A DNA stretch of 64,000 nt from Candidatus Omnitrophota bacterium (lineage in GTDB: Bacteria; Omnitrophota; Gorgyraeia; Zapsychrales; Zapsychraceae). The stretch lies in assembly GCA_020632495.1 (NCBI GenBank), contig JACKFL010000005.1, positions 1,674,001 through 1,738,000 of the forward strand. The letters are read 5' to 3'. The first letter of the stretch is position 1, and every line of letters starts with the position of its first letter. This document shows positions 43,451-51,327 of the stretch, piece by piece. The notes beneath the pieces were generated by a model. That model searched no databases. It was given only the letters and a program-made list of their open reading frames with translations, and was not told the origin of the DNA. A program made the position numbers and the translations under genes.

Positions 43451-44752
43451 ATGTCGACGGCACTTAAGAACAAAATATCCCGCAAGACCGCGCGGGTCGC
43501 GGTAATCGGGCTTGGATACGTGGGCCTGCCGCTGGCGGTTAATTTTGCCAAGGCCGGCTACCGGGTGACCGGTCTGGATATGGACGAAGACCGGGTCCGT
43601 CAGGTCAATGCCCGCCGCAGCTATATTTCCGACATTCCCACCGCCCAGTTGGCCGCCGTCGTGCGCGCCAAGAGACTTTCCGCCCACACCGACTTCGAGT
43701 TGATCCGCGATATGGATGTCCTCATTATCTGTGTTCCCACCCCGTTGCGCCGCCGCTACACTCCCGACATCAGCTATATCCTCAGCGCCGTGCGCACGAT
43801 CGCCAAATATGTCAAAAAACATGCCCTGATCATTCTGGAGAGCACCACCTATCCGGGGACGACCGAGGAGCTGATTCTTCCGGAGCTGCAAAAAGGCGGA
43901 CGGAAGGTCGGACGCGATTTTTATCTTTCGTTTTCACCGGAAAGGATCGATCCCGGAAACAAGCTCTACGATGTGACGCGTATCCCGAAGGTGGTCGGAG
44001 GGGTTGAACCCAAGAGCGGCGAGTATACGGCGCTGCTGTACCGAAAGATCATCCGCGAGATTCATGTGGTGTCGACGGCCAAGTCGGCTGAAATGACCAA
44101 ACTGCTGGAGAATTCGTTCCGGATCATCAATATCGGCTGGATCAATGAGGTGGCCATGATGTGCCACAAGATGGATATCGACGTTTGGGAAGTCATCGAG
44201 GCGGCCAAGACCAAGCCGTTCGGTTTTATGCCGTTCTATCCCGGATTGGGCGTCGGCGGGCACTGCATCCCGGATGATCCGTTGTACCTTTATTGGAAGG
44301 CCAAGCACCACGGTTTCAGCTCCAGGTATATCAAGCTGTCGGCCGACACTAATCACAACATGCCGGCCTATGCTTACCAGCATCTCAAAGACGAAATGAA
44401 GAAACGGAAGAAGACGACGCGGAAAATGAAGGTGCTGGTGATCGGCGTCACCTACAAAAAAGATGTCCGGGATTTGCGCAAGTCTCCGCCTTTGACCCTG
44501 ATCGAGATGATGCAGGACGACGGGTGCGCGGTGGATTATCATGATCCGATTATCCCTTATTTGAAGATCGGCAAGATCGACCTGGTCAGTGTCGAACTCA
44601 GCCGGAAGGTTCTCGGCCGTTACGATGTGGTCATCACGGCGACCGATCACACGGCGGTCAACTGGAGCTTTGTGTTGAACAATGCCAAGTTGATTTTCGA
44701 CGTGAAGCATATGTACGGTCAGAAGCAAAGCAAAAATATCATCCGATTTTAA
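43451..44752 (+). CDS. Nucleotide-sugar dehydrogenase, WbpA/TviB/WecC type
   Basis: 433 residues. GLGYVGLPLAVNFA (about 18-31), a catalytic cysteine in GLGVGGHCIPDDP (about 267-279), and a C-terminal domain with VIGVTYKKDVRDLRKSP. The HCIP(D/V)DP form separates it from UDP-glucose dehydrogenases and points to oxidation of a UDP-N-acetylhexosamine (GlcNAc, ManNAc or GalNAc) to the uronate. It lies 17 nt after ugd, preceded by AAGGAGG. Confidence 0.9.
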   Translation: MSTALKNKISRKTARVAVIGLGYVGLPLAVNFAKAGYRVTGLDMDEDRVRQVNARRSYISDIPTAQLAAVVRAKRLSAHTDFELIRDMDVLIICVPTPLRRRYTPDISYILSAVRTIAKYVKKHALIILESTTYPGTTEELILPELQKGGRKVGRDFYLSFSPERIDPGNKLYDVTRIPKVVGGVEPKSGEYTALLYRKIIREIHVVSTAKSAEMTKLLENSFRIINIGWINEVAMMCHKMDIDVWEVIEAAKTKPFGFMPFYPGLGVGGHCIPDDPLYLYWKAKHHGFSSRYIKLSADTNHNMPAYAYQHLKDEMKKRKKTTRKMKVLVIGVTYKKDVRDLRKSPPLTLIEMMQDDGCAVDYHDPIIPYLKIGKIDLVSVELSRKVLGRYDVVITATDHTAVNWSFVLNNAKLIFDVKHMYGQKQSKNIIRF

Positions 44753-44770
44753 GCCGACAAGGAGTTTTTC

Positions 44771-45724
44771 ATGGCGACACGAAAAAAAGTGGCGGTAATT
44801 ACCGGCGGCGCCGGGTTCCTGGGCAGTCACTTGTCCGACCGCTTTCTGGCAGAGGGCTGCCGCGTCATTTGCGTGGACAACCTGATCACCGGTAATTTGA
44901 ACAACATCAAGCATCTGCGCAAGAACAAGGACTTCAGTTTCAAGAAGCATGATGTTTCAAAAAAAATCAGCATACCCGGAACCGTTGATTATGTCCTGCA
45001 CTTCGCCTCGCCGGCATCTCCGGTCGACTATCTGGAGTATCCGATCCAGACGTTGAAAGTCGGCGCATTGGGAACGCACAACACGCTGGGTCTTGCTAAG
45101 CTCAAAAAAGCCCGCTATTTGCTCGCGTCGACCTCGGAAGTCTACGGCGACCCGCAGGTCCATCCGCAGAAAGAAGACTACTGGGGTCACGTCAATCCCA
45201 TCGGACCGCGCGGCGTCTATGACGAGGCCAAGCGTTTCGCCGAGGCGATGACCATGGCCTATCGCCGGTATCACACGGTGGATTCGAAGATTATCCGAAT
45301 TTTCAATACGTATGGTCCGCGGATGCGGATTAAAGACGGCCGGGTCGTGCCGAACTTTATCGATCAGGCGTTGAACAACAAGAACCTGACCGTTTACGGT
45401 AACGGCAAGCAAACCCGCTCCTTCTGTTATTATTCGGATCTCGTCGAAGGGATTTACCGGATGATCCGTTCCAAACATTCAGGGCCCGTCAATTTGGGTA
45501 ATCCCGATGAATTTACGATTCTGCAGTTCGCCAAGCTGGTCGTCAAAATGACCGACACGCGCAGTAAGATTGTGTATAAACCGTTGCCGGTCGACGATCC
45601 CAAGACGCGTCAGCCGAACATTTCATTGGCCAAACGTGTCCTGAAATGGCAGCCGAAGGTCAAACTCGAGCAAGGACTCCAGGAAACCCTCACGTGGTTT
45701 CAGGGGCAGGGGATCGGAAAGTAA
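44771..45724 (+). CDS. UDP-glucuronate decarboxylase (UDP-xylose synthase)-like SDR
   Basis: 317 residues. Nucleotide-binding GGAGFLGSHLSDRF, the family-typical HFASPASPVDYLEYPIQTLKVG, and the catalytic tyrosine and lysine in GPRGVYDEAKRFAEAM. GPR..YDE.KR is the hallmark of UXS enzymes, which turn UDP-glucuronate into UDP-xylose. The substrate would come from the ugd product two genes upstream. A start motif (AAGGAG) precedes the ATG. Confidence 0.9.
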   Translation: MATRKKVAVITGGAGFLGSHLSDRFLAEGCRVICVDNLITGNLNNIKHLRKNKDFSFKKHDVSKKISIPGTVDYVLHFASPASPVDYLEYPIQTLKVGALGTHNTLGLAKLKKARYLLASTSEVYGDPQVHPQKEDYWGHVNPIGPRGVYDEAKRFAEAMTMAYRRYHTVDSKIIRIFNTYGPRMRIKDGRVVPNFIDQALNNKNLTVYGNGKQTRSFCYYSDLVEGIYRMIRSKHSGPVNLGNPDEFTILQFAKLVVKMTDTRSKIVYKPLPVDDPKTRQPNISLAKRVLKWQPKVKLEQGLQETLTWFQGQGIGK

Positions 45725-45730
45725 CAACGT

Positions 45731-47557
45731 ATGTCCTCACCGGTTAATATTTTAGGTATTTCCGCGTTTTACCATGACAGTGCCGCCTGCCTGATCCGTG
45801 ACGGACGCATCGTCGCGGCCGCCCAGGAAGAGCGCTTCACCCGCAAAAAGCACGACGAAGCCTTTCCGACCCATGCCGTTGACTATTGTCTGCGGGAAGG
45901 CGGCGTCACGATCGGCGACATCAATTATCTGGGGTTTTACGACAAGCCGTTTTTAAAATTTGAACGGCTGCTGTTAACCTATCTCACCTACGCGCCCGCG
46001 GGCATCCGTTCCTTTTTACAAGCGATGCCGGTCTGGCTGAAGCAGAAGATTTTCCTTAAAGACTATCTTATGAACGAATTGGGGTATGACGGCGAGGTGA
46101 TATTCACCGAGCACCATGAGTCGCACGCCGCGTCCGCGTTTTTCCCGTCGCCGTTCAAGGAAGCCGCCGTTCTGACCATGGACGGGGTGGGGGAGTGGAC
46201 AACCTCCAGCTACGGTGTGGGCAGCGACAACCGGATCGAGCTCCTCGCCGATATCAATTTCCCGCATTCGCTGGGATTGTTGTACTCCGCGTTCACTTAT
46301 TATTTGGGATTCAGGGTCAACTCCGGCGAGTACAAGGTGATGGGACTGGCCCCCTACGGAGAACCCAAGTACGTGGACCTGATCAAGGAGCATTTGATTA
46401 ACATCAAACCCGACGGGTCCTTCCGGTTGAACATGGAATATTTCAATTACTGTGTCGGATTGACCATGACCAACAAGAAGTTTGACCGCCTGTTCGGCGG
46501 GCCGCCGCGCGTGCCGGAAACGGATTTGTCTCAGCGCGACATGGATTTGGCCCGGTCCGTTCAGGAAGTGACTGAGGAAGTTATGATGCTCATGGCCCGG
46601 CATGTTCATCAGGAAACAGGGATGAAGAATCTGTGCCTCGCCGGCGGCGTGGCACTGAATTGCGTCGGCAACGGGAAGATCCTCAAAGAAGGACCTTTTG
46701 AGAATATTTGGATACAGCCGGCGGCCGGGGACGCAGGGGGTGCCCTGGGCGTCGCCGCATTTATTTGGTACCAGTATTTGAACAATCCGCGCGATGTCAA
46801 TGAGGTTGATGACCTGCAGGCGGGAACTTATCTGGGGCCGCAATACACCGCGCCGGAGATCGAGGAGTTCCTCAAACTGCACAGTTATCCCTATTCCGTA
46901 ATCAATCCGGAGGAATTGCCCCGGCGGATCGCGGCCCTGATCAATGATCAGAATGTCATCGGGCTTTTTAACGGGCGCATGGAGTTCGGCCCACGGGCCC
47001 TAGGCGCGCGCAGTATCATCGGCGACGCGCGGTCCGAGAAGATGCAGTCGATCATCAATCTGAAGATCAAGTTCCGCGAATCATTCCGTCCGTTCGCGCC
47101 GAGCGTCCTGCGGGAGAAGGTGTCCGAATATTTCGACATGGACGCCGACAGCCCGTATATGCTGCTGGTCGCCGGCGTTCAACCGGACAAGATCCTTCCC
47201 GAATCAAGGGAAATGACGGCCACGGGGCTGGACAAACTCAAGGTCTGCCGGTCGGTTATTCCGGCGGTCACGCACGTGGATTACTCGGCCCGTGTGCAAA
47301 CTGTTCACCCCCAAACCAATGCTTTGTACTATAATATTCTCCAGGAATTCGATAAATTGTCGGGATGCCCCGTGATTATCAATACGTCCTTCAACATCCG
47401 CGGTGAGCCGATCGTGTGTACACCGGAGGACGCTTACCGGTGCTTCATGTGCACCGATATGGACTATCTGGTACTGGAAAACTGCATTCTCGACAAGAAT
47501 CTTCAACCCGAGTCGGAAGAATTCCGCAAGGAGAACATCTCACGGATCCTCGATTAA
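45731..47557 (+). CDS. Carbamoyltransferase (NodU/CmcH family)
   Basis: 608 residues. The N-terminal domain begins with the hallmark LGISAFYHDSAACLI and contains EERFTRKKHD and HESHAASAFF (metal/ATP-binding histidines). The C-terminal YrdC-like domain has NGRMEFGPRALGARSI. The family uses carbamoyl phosphate and ATP to carbamoylate hydroxyls of sugars or antibiotics. In surface glycan clusters it usually modifies a sugar. The next two genes (SxtJ-like, DUF5989) form a known trio with it. It shares TAATG with the next start. Confidence 0.93.
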   Translation: MSSPVNILGISAFYHDSAACLIRDGRIVAAAQEERFTRKKHDEAFPTHAVDYCLREGGVTIGDINYLGFYDKPFLKFERLLLTYLTYAPAGIRSFLQAMPVWLKQKIFLKDYLMNELGYDGEVIFTEHHESHAASAFFPSPFKEAAVLTMDGVGEWTTSSYGVGSDNRIELLADINFPHSLGLLYSAFTYYLGFRVNSGEYKVMGLAPYGEPKYVDLIKEHLINIKPDGSFRLNMEYFNYCVGLTMTNKKFDRLFGGPPRVPETDLSQRDMDLARSVQEVTEEVMMLMARHVHQETGMKNLCLAGGVALNCVGNGKILKEGPFENIWIQPAAGDAGGALGVAAFIWYQYLNNPRDVNEVDDLQAGTYLGPQYTAPEIEEFLKLHSYPYSVINPEELPRRIAALINDQNVIGLFNGRMEFGPRALGARSIIGDARSEKMQSIINLKIKFRESFRPFAPSVLREKVSEYFDMDADSPYMLLVAGVQPDKILPESREMTATGLDKLKVCRSVIPAVTHVDYSARVQTVHPQTNALYYNILQEFDKLSGCPVIINTSFNIRGEPIVCTPEDAYRCFMCTDMDYLVLENCILDKNLQPESEEFRKENISRILD

Positions 47558-48120
47558 TGGACAAGGAAAAGCAAAATCTTTACGTATTCGGTTACGGCCT
47601 CGGGTTGATCATCCCCTATATCTTGATCTTCCGCTATCTGTCGCATCACCAGTGGACGCACATCGCGAAAGGTTGGCGTGTGTGCGGATTTCTGGTCGTA
47701 TTCGTGGCGATTCTATGGCTGTTGACCCGGATAAAGGATCTCAAGCCGATTTTTAATACCTGGATTCTGGCGGTGCAAGCCGGTATCCTGAGTTATTTGT
47801 GGCAGGGAGGATCGATCCATTTTATATCGTTTTTCCTGATGGCCGGGGCGATCATCTTTATGTTATACTCGGTGGTCGATGTGGAACAATTGCGGCCCGT
47901 TTATGACGGCTGGATGTGGGTCGCCCACAAAATCAACCTGGTGCTGACGACCTTGGTGCTGGGAATCATGTACTACGGCGTATTCACGCCGGTGGCATTA
48001 TACTTTCGGGTGAGCGGAAAGGACCAATTGGACCGGGCTATCGACCGCGAAGCGCCGTCTTACTGGATCCGCCGGCCCAAGAAAGAGTTTAAACCGGAAC
48101 AATACACCAAACAGTTTTAA
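47557..48120 (+). CDS. SxtJ-family membrane protein
   Basis: 187 residues from ATG 47557, which overlaps the carbamoyltransferase stop by 1 nt. Five or six hydrophobic segments, and a C-terminal cytoplasmic tail with Lys/Arg (IRRPKKEFKPEQYTKQF). The VDVEQLRPVYDGWMWVAHKI block and the LYFRVSGKDQLDR region match SxtJ-like proteins as I recall them. SxtJ was named in the saxitoxin cluster, but its homologues travel with carbamoyltransferases in glycan clusters. Its role is unknown; it may tether the enzyme to the membrane. Confidence 0.8.
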   Translation: MDKEKQNLYVFGYGLGLIIPYILIFRYLSHHQWTHIAKGWRVCGFLVVFVAILWLLTRIKDLKPIFNTWILAVQAGILSYLWQGGSIHFISFFLMAGAIIFMLYSVVDVEQLRPVYDGWMWVAHKINLVLTTLVLGIMYYGVFTPVALYFRVSGKDQLDRAIDREAPSYWIRRPKKEFKPEQYTKQF

Positions 48121-48122
48121 TC

Positions 48123-48281
48123 ATGCCCAAAATAACGATCTTACATGAATTCTGGGAGTTTCTTAAGGTTCGCAAGCGTTACTGGCTGGCGCCGATTATC
48201 ATCATTATGGTGATTCTCAGTCTGCTGATCATTTTCGCTCAATCCTCGTCGGTGACTCCCTTTATCTACACCATTTTCTAA
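48123..48281 (+). CDS. DUF5989-type small membrane protein
   Basis: 52 residues. ATG 48123, one or two nt after the previous stop; TAA at 48279-48281 overlaps the next ATG. The sequence opens MPKITILHEFWEFLKVRKRY, then LAPIIIIMVILSLLIIFAQSSSV with one transmembrane helix and ends FIYTIF. The WEFL..RK.YWL.P and the terminal PFIYT.F pattern match the DUF5989 family that accompanies SxtJ and carbamoyltransferase genes. Function unknown. The protein is too short for default gene finders. Confidence 0.8.
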   Translation: MPKITILHEFWEFLKVRKRYWLAPIIIIMVILSLLIIFAQSSSVTPFIYTIF

Positions 48282-48898
48282 TGCCAACGGTCACCAAAGA
48301 AGATCTCATCAATTTCGAGAAGGAGATCGCGGACATCTTCAAATCAGGCCAGTTGCGGGCGCCGGTCCATTTGCGCGCGGGCCGTGAGGATGAGTTGATC
48401 CGCATCTTTGAAGAACAGAACATCGGGAGTGATGACTATGTGTTCGGCTTCTGGGATTCCCATGAGCTGGCCCTGTTGAAGGGAGTCCCCCGGCAGGAGT
48501 TAAAAGATTCCATCATGCGGGGCAACAGCATCGCGTTGTGTTTCCCGGAATACAAAATTCTCTGTTCCGGGATCGTGGGAAGCCTGATGGGGACCGCGGT
48601 GGGCACGGCATGGGGTCTGAAGAATTTGGGCAAACCGGGCCGGGTCTATTTGTTCTGCGGAGATATGTCTTCCGAAACCGGGATTTTCCACGAGTCGGTG
48701 AAGTACGCCAATAACTATGACCTGCCGGTCACGTTTATCGTCGGAGACAACGGGGTAAGTGTCATGACCGATACCCGCGAGGTCTGGGGTTGTCCCGACC
48801 CCTGGTTCCAGGGCACGAAGTACGCCGACAAGATCATTTATTTCCGCTACACAAACGGATTTCCGCATTCGGGAATCGGTAAACTCATCAAATTCTGA
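48281..48898 (+). CDS. TPP-dependent dehydrogenase/transketolase-like protein, alpha (PP) subunit
   Basis: 205 residues, matching a PP (pyrophosphate-binding) half of E1-type ThDP enzymes. The ThDP motif runs from G127-D128 (in FCGDMSSE) to D156-N157 (IVGDNG), the GD(G)-X26-N pattern. The C-terminal part of a full E1 alpha is absent, so this is a short split subunit. Its partner is the next gene. In glycan clusters such split enzymes may condense or decarboxylate a 2-oxo acid or keto-sugar. The substrate cannot be read from sequence. The ATG overlaps the DUF5989 stop. Confidence 0.75.
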   Translation: MPTVTKEDLINFEKEIADIFKSGQLRAPVHLRAGREDELIRIFEEQNIGSDDYVFGFWDSHELALLKGVPRQELKDSIMRGNSIALCFPEYKILCSGIVGSLMGTAVGTAWGLKNLGKPGRVYLFCGDMSSETGIFHESVKYANNYDLPVTFIVGDNGVSVMTDTREVWGCPDPWFQGTKYADKIIYFRYTNGFPHSGIGKLIKF

Positions 48899-48907
48899 GC
48901 GTCCGAT

Positions 48908-49444
48908 ATGACTTATTTCGATGAATTGAAAAGAACGATGGAGTGGCTGGCCGAACAGCCCGACACCATGTTTGTCGGGCAGACGGTGGCCGGGCCGGGT
49001 ACGTTTATGTATCAAACCTTGCGTGACGTCCCCCCGGACAAGACGCTGGAGATGCCGATCAACGAAAGCTTTCAAATGCAATTTTCCATCGGTATGGCGC
49101 TGGCCGGGTATGTTCCTATCAGCGTCTATCCACGGCAGAATTTTCTATTGCTGGCCACGTCAGACATGGTTAATATGCTGGACAAAATACCGGCGATCAG
49201 TGAGGGGCAGCTGCTTCCCAAGATGATCATCCGGGTCGCCAGCGGCCCTTATCAGCCTGTTCATCCGGGGCATCAGCATATCGGCAATTACGCCGAGGCC
49301 TTCCGTAAAATGTTTACCACCATCGATGTGGTTGAGCTGGAGGAGCCCGCGGATGTCTTTCCCGCGTACCGGGACGCGCTGCAGCGGGAGGACCAAAAGC
49401 CTACCCTGATTATCGAGCACGGGAACTATTACAACAGCAAATGA
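48908..49444 (+). CDS. TPP-dependent dehydrogenase/transketolase-like protein, beta (Pyr) subunit
   Basis: 178 residues, matching the pyrimidine-binding domain of E1 beta or transketolase. The catalytic glutamate that activates ThDP is E53 in PINESFQMQFSIGMALAGYVPI, and the region PVHPGHQHIGNYAEAFR supplies histidines. The C-terminal domain of a typical E1 beta is missing. Together with the upstream protein it would form an alpha2beta2-type active site. It overlaps the next gene by 4 nt (ATGA). Confidence 0.75.
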   Translation: MTYFDELKRTMEWLAEQPDTMFVGQTVAGPGTFMYQTLRDVPPDKTLEMPINESFQMQFSIGMALAGYVPISVYPRQNFLLLATSDMVNMLDKIPAISEGQLLPKMIIRVASGPYQPVHPGHQHIGNYAEAFRKMFTTIDVVELEEPADVFPAYRDALQREDQKPTLIIEHGNYYNSK

Positions 49445-50376
49445 CAGTCAAGGGCGCCAAGATTCTGGTGGTCGGGCACGGTGACATTCTTGAATGCGCG
49501 GTCACTGCGCACCTCCGGGAAGAAGGCGCTGCCGAGGTTTACAGCGTTTGGGAACTTGCCTTGGATTGTGCCGTTCAGCCCGCCGTTCACGATTTTTTCC
49601 AGAAGCACCGTCCGGATTATGTGGTGCTCGGATCGACCCGCTCCGGCGGGATTCAGGCGAATCTCGATCACCCGGCCGATTTCAGTTATCACAATGTGCA
49701 AAGCGCCGCGAATGTGTTTCACGCGGCGTACAAGTTTCAGGCCAAGAAAGTCCTGTTTTGGGCCAGCTCCTGCATCTATCCGCGTGAGGCGCCACAGCCT
49801 TACCGGCCGGATCAGATCTTAACCGGTCCGGTGGAATCGAGCAGCGAACCGTATGCGATCGCGAAGCTCGCCGGCCTCGCCATGGCGCGCGGCTATCGCC
49901 GGCAGCACGGTTTGTCCACGGTGGTGGCGATACCGGCGACCGTCTACGGCCCGGGATCGGACGGGGACTTGCAAAATGCGCATGTGATCGGTGCGCTGAT
50001 CCATAAGTTTCAGGAGGCGATGCACAACGGGGCGGACGCCGTCGAGGTGTGGGGCTCCGGAAATCCGTTGCGGGAGTTTCTGTACCGGGACGACCTGTGC
50101 GCCGCCTGCCGGCTGCTGCTCGAGGACTATGACGGTGAAGATATTGTAAATGTCGGCTCGGGTGAGGAGGTCTCGATCGCGGATCTGGCCCGGATGGTTG
50201 CCGAGGCCACGGATTACCGCGGTCAGATTAACTTTGACGCCTCCCGGCCGGACGGCGCGGCGCGAAAGGTGCTTGACAGTCAGCCAATGCGCTCGTTAGG
50301 GTGGCAGCCGGAAACATCACTGAAAGAGGGGATCCGGCGTACAGTGAATTGGTTTCAGCAAGGGGAGAAGGTATGA
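49441..50376 (+). CDS. NAD(P)-dependent sugar epimerase/reductase, GDP-L-fucose synthase-like
   Basis: 311 residues. The N-terminal Rossmann is unusual (LVVGHGDILECAV replaces the normal GxxGxxG), so cofactor binding may be altered. The catalytic pieces are normal: SSCIYP and the Y...K of EPYAIAKLAG. The Fcl/ColC family performs 3,5-epimerisation and 4-reduction of GDP-4-keto-6-deoxy sugars, which fits the ColD-like enzyme and GDP-heptose genes downstream. Translationally coupled on both sides. Confidence 0.8.
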   Translation: MTVKGAKILVVGHGDILECAVTAHLREEGAAEVYSVWELALDCAVQPAVHDFFQKHRPDYVVLGSTRSGGIQANLDHPADFSYHNVQSAANVFHAAYKFQAKKVLFWASSCIYPREAPQPYRPDQILTGPVESSSEPYAIAKLAGLAMARGYRRQHGLSTVVAIPATVYGPGSDGDLQNAHVIGALIHKFQEAMHNGADAVEVWGSGNPLREFLYRDDLCAACRLLLEDYDGEDIVNVGSGEEVSIADLARMVAEATDYRGQINFDASRPDGAARKVLDSQPMRSLGWQPETSLKEGIRRTVNWFQQGEKV

Positions 50377-51320
50377 AGATCTTAGTCACCGGCGGTGCCG
50401 GTTACATCGGCGCGGTGATGGTGCCGCGGCTGTTGCAGGCTGGGCACGAGGTCACAGTCCTCGATAATTTCATGTATCATCAGACAGCTCTGCTCGACAG
50501 CTGCCACTTCACGAGTTTACGCATCGTCAAGGGAGATACGCGTGACGCGTCGCTTTTGGAACGGCTGGTGCCCGAAGCGGATGCGATTTTTCCGTTGGCC
50601 TGCCTCACCGGCGCGCCGATCTGTGATCAGCGTCCTCAGGATGCCGAGGAGATCATTATCGACGCCCTGGCCGACATCATCCGCCTGCGCCGGCCCGGTC
50701 AGCGCATCGTTTATCCGACCACCAACAGCGGGTACGGAGTGGGAGAAAAAGGCAAGCATTGCACTGAAGAAACGCCTTTGAATCCGATTTCATTGTACGG
50801 CCGCCTCAAGGTGCAGGCCGAGCGCATGGTCCTGGAGGCCGGCGACGGCATCACCCTGCGTTTGGCAACGGCTTTCGGTATTTCCCCGCGGATGCGGCTG
50901 GATTTGTTGGTCAACGATTTTACCTACAAAGCCGTCTTTGACGGACACATTGAATTGTTTGAGGCGCATTTTATGCGCAATTTTATTCATGTCCGTGACA
51001 TTGCCAAGGCCTTCCAGCACGCGCTGGACAACTTTGACAAAATGAAGGATGAACCCTATAATGTAGGCTTAAGTGACGCAAACTTAAGTAAAAAAGGTCT
51101 TTGCGAAGAAATTCAGAAGCAGGTCCCAACCTTTACCTTCTCCGAATCAAGCGACGCCAAAGATCCCGACCAACGCGATTATATCGTCAGCAATGATAAA
51201 ATCGAGGCGACCGGATTCCGGCCGGATGTGACCCTGGCCGCGGGTATCGCGGAACTGATCAAAGGATATACGATTTTGCCCAAGGTCCGTGAGGTCACCA
51301 CCCAGCTGAGCAACGTATAG
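50373..51320 (+). CDS. NAD-dependent nucleotide-sugar epimerase/dehydratase
   Basis: 315 residues from ATG 50373, which overlaps the previous stop (ATGA). Rossmann motif GGAGYIGAVMV, catalytic residues in TTNSGYG and the Y...K of LYGRLKVQAE, and NFIHVRDIAKAF. SDR extended family; the exact activity (4,6-dehydratase, epimerase or reductase) is not clear. A distinctive substrate-loop segment is FPLACLTGAPICDQRP. Likely acts on the same nucleotide sugar as its neighbours. Confidence 0.82.
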   Translation: MKILVTGGAGYIGAVMVPRLLQAGHEVTVLDNFMYHQTALLDSCHFTSLRIVKGDTRDASLLERLVPEADAIFPLACLTGAPICDQRPQDAEEIIIDALADIIRLRRPGQRIVYPTTNSGYGVGEKGKHCTEETPLNPISLYGRLKVQAERMVLEAGDGITLRLATAFGISPRMRLDLLVNDFTYKAVFDGHIELFEAHFMRNFIHVRDIAKAFQHALDNFDKMKDEPYNVGLSDANLSKKGLCEEIQKQVPTFTFSESSDAKDPDQRDYIVSNDKIEATGFRPDVTLAAGIAELIKGYTILPKVREVTTQLSNV

Positions 51321-51327
51321 TTCCCAT

